NCBI GenBank assembly: GCA_018662925.1
Contig: JABJFC010000030.1
Location: 1-32,821 of the forward strand
From: Alphaproteobacteria bacterium
Lineage (GTDB): Bacteria > Pseudomonadota > Alphaproteobacteria > 16-39-46 > JABJFC01
Length of the DNA: 32,821 nucleotides
Direction of reading: 5' to 3'
The position numbers and the translations under genes were made by a program. The notes beneath the pieces are model-generated. The model was given only the letters and a program-made list of their open reading frames with translations. It was not told the DNA's origin and did not search any database. Position 1 is the first letter of the stretch. Each line of letters opens with the position of its first letter. This document shows positions 16,685 to 26,186 of the stretch, in pieces.

Positions 16685-17383
16685 ATGAAATTCAAAGCAC
16701 CACTCCTTACTGGGCATCTCATTCGTCGTTATAAACGATTTATGGCAGATATTGAACTGACTTCTGGAAAAATTATTACGGCCCACTGTGCCAATTCGGG
16801 GGCTATGTTGGACCTCTTAGAGGAAGGAAACAAAGTCTGGGTCAGTCCGGCTCAGAATCCGGATAGAAAATTAAAATATACGTGGGAATTAGTTGAGACA
16901 GATGGCACCATGGTAGGAGTCAATACTTCTCTTCCCAATGGTCTTGCGGAAGAGGGAATTTTGTCAGGGTTCTTTACGGACCTGCAGGGGTATGACTCGA
17001 TAAAGCGAGAAGTTAAATATGGCCAGAATTCACGTATAGATATTCTTTTATCAAAAGAAGATGGTTCAAAATGCTTTGTGGAAGTTAAAAATGTGCATTT
17101 AAAGCGGGGGCATCGTGCTGAATTTCCTGACTCAGTGACATCTCGTGGGACAAAGCACTTGAACGAACTTATGGCTATGGTGGATGCGGGAGATAGATCT
17201 GTGATGGTTTATATTATCCAACGGGACGACTGTAAGTCTTTTAGTCCCGCAAGAGATCTTGATCCTGTATACGGAGACACCCTGGATAAAGCAGCGCGGT
17301 TTGGGGTTGAACTTCTAGCCGCGGACTGTAGAGTGACTCCCGATGAGATTGTTCTTAATAGAATGCTACCGGTTGAATTATAA
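16685..17383 (+). CDS. sfsA: SfsA family protein (sugar fermentation stimulation protein A)
   Basis: 232 residues. The N-terminal OB-like part contains HCANSGAML (SfsA pattern HCPNTGSM). The nuclease-like core has D119 (RIDILL) and E133/K135 (FVEVKNV), matching the PD-(D/E)XK arrangement. SfsA binds DNA in enterobacteria, but its cellular role is unclear. Its pairing with map, 12 bases downstream, is common in Alphaproteobacteria and implies cotranscription. Confidence 0.95.
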   Translation: MKFKAPLLTGHLIRRYKRFMADIELTSGKIITAHCANSGAMLDLLEEGNKVWVSPAQNPDRKLKYTWELVETDGTMVGVNTSLPNGLAEEGILSGFFTDLQGYDSIKREVKYGQNSRIDILLSKEDGSKCFVEVKNVHLKRGHRAEFPDSVTSRGTKHLNELMAMVDAGDRSVMVYIIQRDDCKSFSPARDLDPVYGDTLDKAARFGVELLAADCRVTPDEIVLNRMLPVEL

Positions 17384-17395
17384 TGTGGAATTTAA

Positions 17396-18190
17396 ATGAA
17401 TATTGACGAAGACATAATCCTCCATGATGAGGCAGATTTTGAGGGAATGCGAAAGGCAGGTCGCCTGGCAGCGGAAACATTGGACTATATTACACCTCAT
17501 GTTGTGCCTGGAATTACGACAGAAGAGCTCAACACTTTGTGTCATGATTTTATTACAGACCGTAAGGCTATTCCGGCACCCTTAAACTATCGCGGATTTC
17601 CTAAATCCATCTGTACCTCTATAAATCACGTAGTGTGCCATGGGATTCCTGGACCAAAGACACTCATTAAGGGCGACATTATCAACATCGATGTGACGGT
17701 TATTTTAGATGGTTGGTATGGCGATACCAGTCGCATGTTTTATGTTGGAAACGTTCCTATTAAGGCTAGGCGACTCGTTGAAGTAACCTATGAGTCTATG
17801 ATGCGTGGGATAGAAGCTGTTAAGCCTGGGGCAACTCTTGGCGATGTGGGAGAAGCGATCCAAAGCTGTGCTGAAAGCCAGCGATATTCTGTTGTTCGGG
17901 ATTTTTGTGGTCATGGATTGGGAACGTTTTTCCATGGGGCTCCAACTGTCCTGCACTTTGGCCAAAAAGGTGAAGGCCTTGTCCTAGAGGAAGGGATGTT
18001 CTTTACCATTGAGCCTATGATCAATGCTGGAAAATATCATGTTAAGATTCTTGAAGACAAATGGACCGCTGTGACGCGTGATAAATCGCTATCGGCTCAA
18101 TTTGAGCACAGTATTGGTGTTACCAAAGAGGGGGCAGAGATATTCACTCTTTCACCAATGGGTCATACGCTTCCACCATACGAAAAATAA
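17396..18190 (+). CDS. map: type I methionine aminopeptidase
   Basis: Removes N-terminal methionine from new proteins in the cytoplasm. The 264-residue protein has all five metal ligands: D99, D110, H173 (CGHGLG), E206 (TIEPMI) and E237 (AQFEHSIG), at nearly the same numbers as the Escherichia coli enzyme. There is no N-terminal zinc-finger extension. It sits between sfsA and osmC on the same strand with 12-base gaps. Confidence 0.97.
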   Translation: MNIDEDIILHDEADFEGMRKAGRLAAETLDYITPHVVPGITTEELNTLCHDFITDRKAIPAPLNYRGFPKSICTSINHVVCHGIPGPKTLIKGDIINIDVTVILDGWYGDTSRMFYVGNVPIKARRLVEVTYESMMRGIEAVKPGATLGDVGEAIQSCAESQRYSVVRDFCGHGLGTFFHGAPTVLHFGQKGEGLVLEEGMFFTIEPMINAGKYHVKILEDKWTAVTRDKSLSAQFEHSIGVTKEGAEIFTLSPMGHTLPPYEK

Positions 18191-18202
18191 ATAGGAGTTC
18201 CC

Positions 18203-18652
18203 ATGTCTGAGCATAAAGTTACGACCAATTGGAAAATGAGCAAGCATCCCACCAATGCAAAGACCTATTCTCGGGATCATGAGTGGATTTTTGAAAATGG
18301 GCAGGTTGTTGAGGCTTCGGCAGCCCCAACATTTTTAGGGAACCCACAATGCGTAGATCCGGAACAAGCCTTTGTTGCTTCAATTGCCAGCTGTCATATG
18401 CTTACGTTTTTGTTTTTGTGTAGCCAGAAGGGATACCCTGTTCATCGATATCATGATGTCTCTGTTGGAACGTTGGAAAAAAATGAAATGGGTAAAATGT
18501 CCATAACAAAAATTAAGTTATGTCCTGAAATCACTTTTGGAGAGGGGGCTGTTCCTGCAAGAGAAATCATTGAAGAGCTCCATACACGTGCCCATCAAGA
18601 ATGTTTTATTGCAAACTCAGTGAATACAGAAATTATAGTATGTTGGAAATAG
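18203..18652 (+). CDS. OsmC family peroxiredoxin-like protein
   Basis: 149-residue OsmC/Ohr-fold protein with the two conserved cysteines, C64 (ASIASCHML) and C134 (HQECFIANS), which reduce organic hydroperoxides in characterised members. It lacks the Ohr-specific pattern I would look for, so the general OsmC name is safer. AGGAG lies six bases before the ATG. It follows map by 12 bases and precedes the HD gene by 16, in a likely four-gene operon. Confidence 0.9.
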   Translation: MSEHKVTTNWKMSKHPTNAKTYSRDHEWIFENGQVVEASAAPTFLGNPQCVDPEQAFVASIASCHMLTFLFLCSQKGYPVHRYHDVSVGTLEKNEMGKMSITKIKLCPEITFGEGAVPAREIIEELHTRAHQECFIANSVNTEIIVCWK

Positions 18653-18668
18653 GGAAGGGATTTGTGAC

Positions 18669-19313
18669 ATGCCACAAGAAATAGATTTTGATAAGGAGAT
18701 CAAATTTCTGGCGATCGCTGAAAATTTGAAAACGGAAATGCGGCACAGCTGGCTTTCAGATGGCCGTCACGAGAGTGTGGCAGAGCATACATGGCGGCTT
18801 AGTTTAATGGTTTTGCGTTATGCTCACCAATTGGATCAACCTGTGGATGTTTTAAAGTGCTTAAAAATAGCCATCGTGCATGATCTACCAGAAGCTATCG
18901 CTGGTGATATTCCTGTTATGGAAGCTCAGACATCAGAGGCAAAGAAAAGGAAAGAGCAAGCTGAGTTAGAGGGAATGACACGAATAAAGGATCTGCTTGG
19001 GGATGGAAATGGTGAGGAGCTATTTGAGATTTGGATGGACTATGAACGTCAGGATTCTTATGAAAGCAAATTTGTGAAGGCCCTCGATAAGCTGGAAGTA
19101 TTTATTCAACACAACGAGGCCCCTATAGAAACTTGGGAATATGGGGAAAAGGAAATGATGTTCCAAGACAAGTGGCTAAGAAAGTATTGTGCATTTGATA
19201 GTTTTTTAAATGCTTTTGCCAATAGAGTTACAGAGGATAGTCTAAATAAGCTCAAGGCTGCAGGTGAGGATCTTGAGGCTATAAAAAAGACGGCTTTGGA
19301 AAAAGCGGCGTAA
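18669..19313 (+). CDS. HD domain phosphohydrolase, YfbR/HDDC2-like
   Basis: 214 residues. The HD metal site is visible as H34 and H40 (RHESVAEHTW), H71-D72 (IVHDLPEA), and a later aspartate in VKALDKLE. This pattern matches the YfbR/HDDC2 group of 5'-deoxynucleotidases acting on dNMPs. The substrate is inferred from the group. AAGGGA precedes the ATG. It ends the sfsA operon; 167 bases separate its stop from the convergent ABC transporter gene, and I found no convincing terminator there. Confidence 0.85.
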   Translation: MPQEIDFDKEIKFLAIAENLKTEMRHSWLSDGRHESVAEHTWRLSLMVLRYAHQLDQPVDVLKCLKIAIVHDLPEAIAGDIPVMEAQTSEAKKRKEQAELEGMTRIKDLLGDGNGEELFEIWMDYERQDSYESKFVKALDKLEVFIQHNEAPIETWEYGEKEMMFQDKWLRKYCAFDSFLNAFANRVTEDSLNKLKAAGEDLEAIKKTALEKAA

Positions 19314-19480
19314 TCTGGCCTCCTTTTTCTGACTGAAATAACGCCCATGGAAAATTAGCCAAGACTATTTTAACATCCGTGGAAACTGAGTCGGGCTTAA
19401 CCATTTGAAATTACAGAAAAGACGATCTTATGGGGGCAATTTTCATGTCGTTCTTAGCTTTAAGAAAAACGTCTCATTTT

Positions 19481-20203
19481 CTATAGAATTTTCTCGAGAA
19501 AAGCTTTTGCTCTCTTAGTCTCAGGCTTTTTGAAAAATGTCTTAGGCGACGAATCTTCTATAATTTTTCCATGGTCCATAAAGAGAATTCGATCTGCAAC
19601 TTCCTGGGCAAAACCCATCAGATGAGTGACGATAACCATGGTAATGCCGGTATGAGCTAGACTTTTAATCACATCGAGAACTTCCCGGACCATTTCAGGA
19701 TCCAAGGCTGATGTGGGTTCATCAAAGAGAAGAATTTCTGGTTCCATGGCAAGAGCCCTTGCAATGGCCACGCGTTGTTTTTGTCCACCGGAGAGCTTGG
19801 AGGGGTAAACATTTGCCTTATCTGTGAGTCCGACACGTTTCAAAAGCTCTAAGGCTTTCTTTTCGGAACTATTTTTCGACCACTTCTTCAATTTGATGGG
19901 GGCGTACATGAGATTTTGCAGCACAGTCATGTGGGGGAAAAGATTGAAATGCTGGAACACCATGCCAATTTTTTGACGGATTTTATCTAAGGCAAACCCT
20001 TGCCCACTAATAACAGTGCCATCAAGAACAACTTTCCCAGTGGAAGGTTGCTCCAACACATTGATGGAACGTAGGAACGTTGATTTCCCAGATCCTGAAG
20101 GGCCCAGAATAACCACCACCTGACCTTTGGGAATCTCAATGGAAATATCTTTGAGAACGTGGAGATCGTGAAATCGCTTGGAGAGATGCTGAGTCTTAAT
20201 CAC
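19481..20203 (-). CDS. glnQ: polar amino acid ABC transporter ATP-binding protein
   Basis: 240-residue GlnQ/HisP-type ATPase. Walker A is GPSGSGKST near residue 34, the signature [15 protein letters not shown] near 138, Walker [13 protein letters not shown] follows, and the switch histidine is in VTHLMGFA. It has the PAAT-family Q-loop environment ([13 protein letters not shown]). GTG start with eight bases of overlap with the permease gene. The symbol is by similarity; the amino acid transported is unknown. Confidence 0.9.
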   Translation of the reverse strand: MIKTQHLSKRFHDLHVLKDISIEIPKGQVVVILGPSGSGKSTFLRSINVLEQPSTGKVVLDGTVISGQGFALDKIRQKIGMVFQHFNLFPHMTVLQNLMYAPIKLKKWSKNSSEKKALELLKRVGLTDKANVYPSKLSGGQKQRVAIARALAMEPEILLFDEPTSALDPEMVREVLDVIKSLAHTGITMVIVTHLMGFAQEVADRILFMDHGKIIEDSSPKTFFKKPETKRAKAFLEKIL

Positions 20204-20855
20204 TGCGCTGGAGTCTCCTTTCGAATCTCTTAGCTGTCCAACTAAGGGCCATGACCATCACATAGTATATAAGACCGACCATTATGAGAGGCTCAAAATA
20301 TACATATTTTTCAGCAGCAATAATATTGGCACGCCTCAGAAGATCGGCTTCTCCTATGACAGAGATCAAGGTGGATTCTTTAAGAAGATCAATCATTTCA
20401 TTGATGAGAGCGGGGAGAATATTTTTAATGGCTTGTGGAAGAATAATATCTCTCATAGCTGTAGGATAAGGGATCCCTAAAGAAAGTGCTGCCTCCAATT
20501 GCCCCTTATTAACGGCTTTAATGCCGGCACGAATGATTTCTGAAACATAGGCTCCTGAATTGAGGGAAAATGTTAAAACGCCTGCTTCAAAAGCTGAAAT
20601 GCGATACCCGGTCAGTTGGGGTATCGCGAAGTAGAAGAGAGTTAACTGGACGAGGAGAGGCGTGCCGCGGAAAATGGAAGTATATGCATTTGCAAACCAT
20701 TGGAAGCCTCTTACATGAGATACTTTCATGAACGCAAGGATGATGCCTAATATAAATCCAAACGTGATTGAGATAATCGTGTATTGGAGGGTAACTAGGA
20801 TGCCCTGAGCAAGAAATGGGAGAGATGGAAGGACAAGGCCAAAATCTAATTTCAT
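20196..20855 (-). CDS. polar amino acid ABC transporter permease
   Basis: 219-residue His/Glu/Gln/Arg-type permease with about five hydrophobic segments. The cytoplasmic EAA loop is [22 protein letters not shown], which docks the ATPase. [18 protein letters not shown] is characteristic of this family. Only one permease gene is present, so the channel is probably a homodimer. It starts nine bases after the binding-protein stop. Confidence 0.93.
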   Translation of the reverse strand: MKLDFGLVLPSLPFLAQGILVTLQYTIISITFGFILGIILAFMKVSHVRGFQWFANAYTSIFRGTPLLVQLTLFYFAIPQLTGYRISAFEAGVLTFSLNSGAYVSEIIRAGIKAVNKGQLEAALSLGIPYPTAMRDIILPQAIKNILPALINEMIDLLKESTLISVIGEADLLRRANIIAAEKYVYFEPLIMVGLIYYVMVMALSWTAKRFERRLQRSD

Positions 20856-20864
20856 GTTAAGGCC

Positions 20865-21641
20865 TTAGTTAACCTTTAACCACTTATCATGCAGCTTTTG
20901 GATGACTCCTTTAGATCGAAGAGCTGAGAGAGCTTGGTTTGCCTTGGCGACTAAGTCTGATCCTTTTGGAAAGGCCATGGCGGTTCCTTCTCCGTTATCT
21001 TCATCTATATCTTGGAGGCTAATCTGAGCTTCGTTTGCTTTATGATAGGCTCTAGCTGCGGTCCCATCGAAAATTGCGCCATCAATGCGCCCTGAAAGAA
21101 GCTCTTGAATTAGATCCCCTAGTTTTGTACGTGTTTCGACTTCAATACCTTTATGGGTTTTTGCCCAAATCTTTACGGCATTTTCTTGTGTTGAACCCAG
21201 TTGTACACCTATTTTTTTCCCCTTGTAATTCTTGAGATTTGGAAAATCTGAACCGGTTGGAAACAGCAAAGCATTCTTGACATAAAAATAGGGTTCGGAA
21301 AAATCCACACTTTTTCTGCGCTCTTCGGAGGGGCCTAATCCTGCAACGGCCATCTGAATCCTACCGGCTTGAAGGGCAGGAATAATGCCGGAAAAATCCA
21401 TATCCTTTAGCTCCATTTTTTGCCCCATTTCTTCTGAAAGGGCTTTTATGAGATCTATTTCAAATCCAACGATTTCTTGGGAACTTCCTTCAGTTTTATA
21501 AAATTCAAAGGGGGGATTATCCGCCGAAATACCTACAACGATAGGACGATCGTCCGTAGAAACGTTTGAGTCGTCACACGCAACGAGAAACAATGACATA
21601 AGCATTGAAACAAGAAGAGATATTTTTGGTAGGTATTTCAT
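20865..21641 (-). CDS. amino acid ABC transporter substrate-binding lipoprotein
   Basis: SBP family 3 protein, 258 residues from the ATG at 21641. That start gives a clean lipoprotein signal peptide ending LVAC (19-22), with a GGA nine bases upstream. A longer frame from 21680 adds 13 residues before the signal and lacks a ribosome site. Asp at +2 and +3 after C22 is the inner-membrane retention signal in E. coli, so it probably stays beside the permease. FEIDLIKALSEEMG and GIIPALQAGRIQMAV are typical of the family. Confidence 0.9.
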   Translation of the reverse strand: MKYLPKISLLVSMLMSLFLVACDDSNVSTDDRPIVVGISADNPPFEFYKTEGSSQEIVGFEIDLIKALSEEMGQKMELKDMDFSGIIPALQAGRIQMAVAGLGPSEERRKSVDFSEPYFYVKNALLFPTGSDFPNLKNYKGKKIGVQLGSTQENAVKIWAKTHKGIEVETRTKLGDLIQELLSGRIDGAIFDGTAARAYHKANEAQISLQDIDEDNGEGTAMAFPKGSDLVAKANQALSALRSKGVIQKLHDKWLKVN

Positions 21642-21957
21642 TTTGAGAATTCCAGATTTTGTGTATATGTTTTTTGTCATAAAGCTGTAGAGAAAGCAAC
21701 AGAAACAAGAGGAGAAAGAAAATGGGACTCTTCTTTAGTCGTTGGTCAAAGTGATTGGAATGCTGTATAAATAAAAGACTTGAAGAAGAAAAGTAAAAAT
21801 GCTACAAATACTTTTATTTTAAAGTGCTTTGTTATGTTCAATTTTCTTTTAAGAATAGTTTACGTCACTGTATTAGTTTCTCTTTATTTTGGAACTATCG
21901 CATCTGCGGCACGATTCTGATCTAATAACTGCATGATTCTTTTGTGAAAAATGAAAT
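21642..21957. other. AT-rich gap between metK and the ABC operon
   Basis: This 316-base stretch holds no credible gene. It has many A and T tracts and must contain the leader and promoter of the ABC operon. I could not find a -35/-10 pair worth calling, nor a strong terminator after metK. Confidence 0.6.
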
Positions 21958-23136
21958 CTACTGCAGTATCTCTTTAAACTTTTCGACTAAGTCTAGTCTT
22001 TCCCAGGAAAATCCACCATCGGCATCTGGATCCGGACCAAAGTGCCCAAACGTAGCTGTTCGTTCATAGATAGGTCGGTCTAGTTTTAGGTGGTCTCGGA
22101 TACCTCGCGGAGATAAGTCCATGAGTTTTGGAATGAGATCAAGAATTTTCTGTTCAGGAATCTTAGCTGTATGGTGGCAATTTATGTAAAGTGAGATTGG
22201 GTGAGAAATCCCGATTCCATAGGATAATTGGAGGGTGCAACTATCTGCCAAACCAGCGGCAACGATATTTTTTGCCAGGTATCGGAGGGCGTATGTTGCT
22301 GACCGATCTACCTTTGAAGGATCCTTCCCGGAAAATGAACCGCCTCCATGGGGAATAGATCCCCCATATGTATCTACAGTGAGTTTGCGGCCAGTTAGGC
22401 CTGCATCCCCGTCTGGTCCTCCTATGACAAAGCGGCCCGTGGGATTAATGAATATATTAGCATCGGGACACACCCACCCATCAGGAAGGGCTTTTTCTAT
22501 GTAGGGTCGCACTAATGTGCGCACTTGTTCTTGGCTCAGGTTTTCACTATGCTGAATAGAGAGCACGATGCTTGTTGCCTTATGGGGTTTTCCATCTTTG
22601 TATTGGATCGAAATCTGACACTTCCCGTCGGGGCCCAATTGAGCGAGTTTTTTGTCGTGAATATCGTTTGATATGGTTCTGAGGATTTTGTGGGCATAAT
22701 AGATAGGGGCTGGCATGTAGGCCTTAGTATCACGGCATGCAAAACCGAACATGATACCTTGATCTCCAGCGCCCTCTTCCTGGTGGTCTCCATTTTGATC
22801 TACATGAGCATCGACCCCCTGGGCAATATCGGATGATTGGTCGTGAAGGTAGTTCTGGACCTCAATGTCCTTCCAATGAAATCCTTGTTGCTCATAGCCA
22901 ATGTCTTGAATGCATTTTCGGACGATAGATTCAATGGTTTTGTTTGAGAGTTTTACTTTACTTTTTACCTCTCCCATTAGGATTACGCGATTTGTTGTTA
23001 CGGCTGTTTCAACGGCGACGTGGGCCCCGGGGTCTTTTTGGAGGTACGTATCTAGGATTGTATCTGAGAGACGATCACATATTTTATCAGGGTGGCCCCC
23101 CATAACGGATTCACTTGTAAAAATATAGTTGCGCAT
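21958..23136 (-). CDS. metK: S-adenosylmethionine synthetase
   Basis: Makes SAM from methionine and ATP; cytoplasmic. The 392-residue protein has the N-terminal active-site stretch with E9, H15 and D17 (GHPDK), GDQGIMFGFACRDT, and the phosphate loop GGGSFSGKDPSKVDRSA. In the first motif the usual SESVSEGHPDK reads SESVMGGHPDK, but the catalytic residues are kept. The ATG directly follows the lnt stop with no spare base, and GAAGG within lnt serves as ribosome site. The lnt-metK order is common in Alphaproteobacteria. Confidence 0.97.
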   Translation of the reverse strand: MRNYIFTSESVMGGHPDKICDRLSDTILDTYLQKDPGAHVAVETAVTTNRVILMGEVKSKVKLSNKTIESIVRKCIQDIGYEQQGFHWKDIEVQNYLHDQSSDIAQGVDAHVDQNGDHQEEGAGDQGIMFGFACRDTKAYMPAPIYYAHKILRTISNDIHDKKLAQLGPDGKCQISIQYKDGKPHKATSIVLSIQHSENLSQEQVRTLVRPYIEKALPDGWVCPDANIFINPTGRFVIGGPDGDAGLTGRKLTVDTYGGSIPHGGGSFSGKDPSKVDRSATYALRYLAKNIVAAGLADSCTLQLSYGIGISHPISLYINCHHTAKIPEQKILDLIPKLMDLSPRGIRDHLKLDRPIYERTATFGHFGPDPDADGGFSWERLDLVEKFKEILQ

Positions 23137-24774
23137 TTATCGCCTTCTCATTCTTGAAAAAAGGAAAGTGCTTCCCTTTAGAAATGCGGATAATCCCAGA
23201 ATAATCAGCAAAGCAAAGAGATTTCCCCAACGAGCGTAAGCCGGAGGTGTTGATATGGCCTTGGGAAGAGATATGTCGAGGATCCCTTTCTTAGACAATG
23301 GAAGGGACCCCTTGATACGTCCATAGGCGTCGACGACACCTGAGATACCGGTATTAGCAACCCGAACCATTGGAAGGCCTTCTTCGATAGCACGGACTCT
23401 CGCTATTTGAAAGTGTTGGTAGGGTCCGGTTGAGTTTCCATACCATCCGTCATTTGTTATATTCAGAAGCCACTGGGGACGCGATCCATCTGACGTGACT
23501 TCTCGCGGAAAAATAGCTTCATAACATATGAGAGGACTAAAAGTAGGCAGATCTCCCACTTTAAGGCTTTTCAAGCCCTTTCCTTCGGAAAAGTCTCTTG
23601 TTCCTTGTGTTACCTTAGAAACGGGGCCTAAGTATTGGATAATAGATCTCCATGGAATGTATTCTCCAAAAGGCGTGAGGTGGGATTTTTCATATGATTC
23701 TTGTAGTTTTCCCAATGAATCTACAACCACTAGAGAGTTCCATACTTCGCGATCATCATGGATATTTTCAGCAAGTGTCGTTAGATTTGCGCCAGTAAAA
23801 AGGAAAACATTCTCTTTCAATATGGAACTAAGATAACGGCCAACTTCCTCTTCATTTTCTCCAACATTTATGGAATATGGGAAAGCACTTTCTGCCCAAA
23901 TGATGGCATCTATATGGCGATCACTAGACTGTTTTGAAAGAGTCATGAGCGTTTCAAGATTTGCTTGCCTGTTCGCGGGATCCCACTTGAGTTTTTGGGA
24001 AATATTGGGTTGAACGAGCCGTAGAGTTGTATTCGTCGGTTTTTCTTCGGATGAGTTTCTGAGACGGTATTCTCCCCAAAGGAATAAGGAGAGAATGAGA
24101 CCAAGAATCATAAAAAATGCGAAGGCATTTTCCCGTCTGGAGGGTTCTAACAAAAAGAATGATCCACCTACAGTTATGGCAAGAAAGCTCATGCCGTAAA
24201 TTCCAAAAAGGCTTGCTCCTTGACAAAGGGATGTATTAAAGCAGAGCGAATAACCCACTAAACTCCATGGAAATCCAGTGAAAGCAAAGGATTGTATATA
24301 CTCTCCAATTGTCCATAAAATCGCGAAGGCAAGTAATCGAGAGAGGCCTTGCTTGTTGCTTGAACATACGAGTGTTAAGACAATAGCGGGATAAATTGAG
24401 AGATAAGATGGGAGAGCGACAAGGGAGAGTGGAATAAACCAAATGTGCTGTGAAAGATCTATGGTGAGAGCGGCAGAAATCCAATAGAGGCTTACGACAT
24501 AATATCCCATCCCAAAAAACCAGCCGGTAAAGAGGGCAGTCTTTAGTTTCTTGATATTTTCAGAGAGCAAAAGCAGACCACTAATTCCCACAACTAAGAA
24601 GGGTAGAGCATATATAGGCGGAAGGCTTAGAGCAGTACATGCCCCAAATCCTGTGGCCCACAGAAAGCACTTTGTTTCTGGAAGTTCTCTAAAGTATGTC
24701 AAAAGTTGGAGTATTATTGGCTTAGTGCGAAGCATGGGAAAGGACTTAGCTTTGAGTTTTCTGAGAGGGAGCAT
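23137..24774 (-). CDS. lnt: apolipoprotein N-acyltransferase
   Basis: Adds the third acyl chain to lipoproteins at the periplasmic face of the inner membrane. The 545-residue protein has about seven N-terminal membrane helices to residue 235, then a nitrilase domain. The catalytic triad is E295 (IWAESAF), K363 (YEKSHLTPFGEY) and C417 (LICYEA). The start is uncertain: the first ATG (24774) overlaps corC by 29 bases, while a second (24735, MLRTKP) avoids overlap but lacks an obvious ribosome site. It would modify, for example, the binding lipoprotein encoded downstream. Confidence 0.95.
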   Translation of the reverse strand: MLPLRKLKAKSFPMLRTKPIILQLLTYFRELPETKCFLWATGFGACTALSLPPIYALPFLVVGISGLLLLSENIKKLKTALFTGWFFGMGYYVVSLYWISAALTIDLSQHIWFIPLSLVALPSYLSIYPAIVLTLVCSSNKQGLSRLLAFAILWTIGEYIQSFAFTGFPWSLVGYSLCFNTSLCQGASLFGIYGMSFLAITVGGSFFLLEPSRRENAFAFFMILGLILSLFLWGEYRLRNSSEEKPTNTTLRLVQPNISQKLKWDPANRQANLETLMTLSKQSSDRHIDAIIWAESAFPYSINVGENEEEVGRYLSSILKENVFLFTGANLTTLAENIHDDREVWNSLVVVDSLGKLQESYEKSHLTPFGEYIPWRSIIQYLGPVSKVTQGTRDFSEGKGLKSLKVGDLPTFSPLICYEAIFPREVTSDGSRPQWLLNITNDGWYGNSTGPYQHFQIARVRAIEEGLPMVRVANTGISGVVDAYGRIKGSLPLSKKGILDISLPKAISTPPAYARWGNLFALLIILGLSAFLKGSTFLFSRMRRR

Positions 24775-25675
24775 CTTTTGTTCGCGTCTCCTGTTTTTGT
24801 TTCTTCCCTTTCGGGAGTGTGATTTTCAAACGCTTAATGCGTCTAGGGTCTGCCTCAATTATTTTAAACTTACAACCAGACTTATCTTGGATGTTTTCTC
24901 CCTTAGACGGCATGTGTCCAGCCAGCGAGACAACAAATCCACCAATCGTATCAATATCACTACTCTTAAGCGAGAGCAAAATTCCTGTTTTATCTTGAAA
25001 ATCTTCTATGGGAAGACGACCATCTGCAAGGAGGGAACCGTCGTGATGGTCAATAATCAGTGGTAACTCTTCTGACTCATGCTCATCTTGTATTTCTCCT
25101 ACAATTTCTTCAACAACATCTTCAATGGTAATTAGACCATCGATCCCCCCAAATTCATCTACTACCAAAGCCATATGTGTTCGGGTTTGTCTCATTTCCA
25201 GCAGAAGATCTTGGAGTCTCATAGAAGGAGATGTGAAAAGTACCTTCCTTACAATGCGTCGCAATTGAAATGCTTCTTGATTCTGCCACTGAGCAAACAC
25301 GTCCTTGATGTGAATCATCCCAAGAATATTATCGAGAGTTTCATGGTAAATGGGGAATCTTGAATAACCTTTCTCTATAAAAATGGGGATCAGATCTTTT
25401 AGACTTGTGGCGTCTGAAACGGCTTCAATATCAGCTCGAGGAACCATAATATCTTGAGTTTTGAGTTTTCTTAATCTTAGGGCATTAGCAAGGAGTTTGG
25501 CGTTTTCATCTTTGGAAGTCTCGGAAACCTTATCAATCAATTCTTCCAATGTTTCATCAAACGCCTTCTTGCCTTTTTGTCGATGAAGACTCCATATAAG
25601 CTTTTTTTGCAGTGTATTTTTTAGCTTTGTTAACAAAGAGTTACTCTGTGGTTCGGGGTCGTCTTCTTTACTCAC
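24746..25675 (-). CDS. corC: CorC/HlyC family CBS-domain protein
   Basis: 309 residues with two CBS domains (about 75-200: DIMVPRADIEAV near the start, GLITIEDVVEEIVGEIQDE at the end of the pair) and a C-terminal CorC_HlyC domain. It lacks the membrane domain of full CNNM/CorB transporters, so it is the soluble CorC form linked to Mg2+/Co2+ efflux and membrane integrity. The last 25 residues are Lys/Gln-rich. GTG start behind GGAGA, overlapping ybeY by eight bases. The ybeY-corC-lnt order is widely conserved. Confidence 0.93.
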   Translation of the reverse strand: MSKEDDPEPQSNSLLTKLKNTLQKKLIWSLHRQKGKKAFDETLEELIDKVSETSKDENAKLLANALRLRKLKTQDIMVPRADIEAVSDATSLKDLIPIFIEKGYSRFPIYHETLDNILGMIHIKDVFAQWQNQEAFQLRRIVRKVLFTSPSMRLQDLLLEMRQTRTHMALVVDEFGGIDGLITIEDVVEEIVGEIQDEHESEELPLIIDHHDGSLLADGRLPIEDFQDKTGILLSLKSSDIDTIGGFVVSLAGHMPSKGENIQDKSGCKFKIIEADPRRIKRLKITLPKGKKQKQETRTKDAPSQKTQS

Positions 25676-26186
25676 TTATGTCTCCAATCTCTGTATAGGG
25701 ACTCGGAATCGAAAAATGTTCCAAGACTTTACGCTCCAAGGCTTCCATTGTGACGGCTTCTTTATCAGATCCATGATCGTACCCCAACAGATGTAGAATA
25801 CCATGAACAACTAGATGCACCATATGATTTTGTACAGAAATCTTATTTTCTTTTGCCTCTTCGATTGTTGTTTCATATGCAATTACAATATCTCCTAGCA
25901 GAGAAATCTGGCCTATTTTTTCATCCAAGGCTGGAAAGGCAAGAACGTTTGTAGACTGGTCAATTTTTCTATAATTCTTGTTCAGAGTTTGGCTCATGGC
26001 ATCATCTGCAAAAACGACGGAGACCTCCATTTCTTTTGGGAGGTTGGAGAGTTGGAGAAGTTTTTTCTGAAATCCGACTTCAAAAGCGTGAAGTAGAGCT
26101 TTTTCAGCACGGCGCTCTAGATCTGGCACAACTTCTAGCCAGTCCGTGCATTCGATCAGGATATCAACTTTAAGAGATGGCTTCAT
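25668..26186 (-). CDS. ybeY: endoribonuclease YbeY (rRNA maturation factor)
   Basis: Zinc-dependent endoribonuclease for 16S rRNA 3'-end maturation and ribosome quality control. The 172-residue protein has the zinc motif H128, H132, H138 in HGILHLLGYDH. The region around NYRKIDQSTNVLAFP matches the family's conserved NxxYR-TNVLSFP stretch. It overlaps phoH by 17 bases and corC by eight, consistent with a tightly coupled operon. Confidence 0.96.
   Translation of the reverse strand: MKPSLKVDILIECTDWLEVVPDLERRAEKALLHAFEVGFQKKLLQLSNLPKEMEVSVVFADDAMSQTLNKNYRKIDQSTNVLAFPALDEKIGQISLLGDIVIAYETTIEEAKENKISVQNHMVHLVVHGILHLLGYDHGSDKEAVTMEALERKVLEHFSIPSPYTEIGDISE

Noticed and set aside
19489-19502. 14-bp palindrome TTTTCTCGAGAAAA near the glnQ stop
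   Set aside because: It lies inside coding sequence, has no loop and no T tract of its own, so it is not a convincing terminator.
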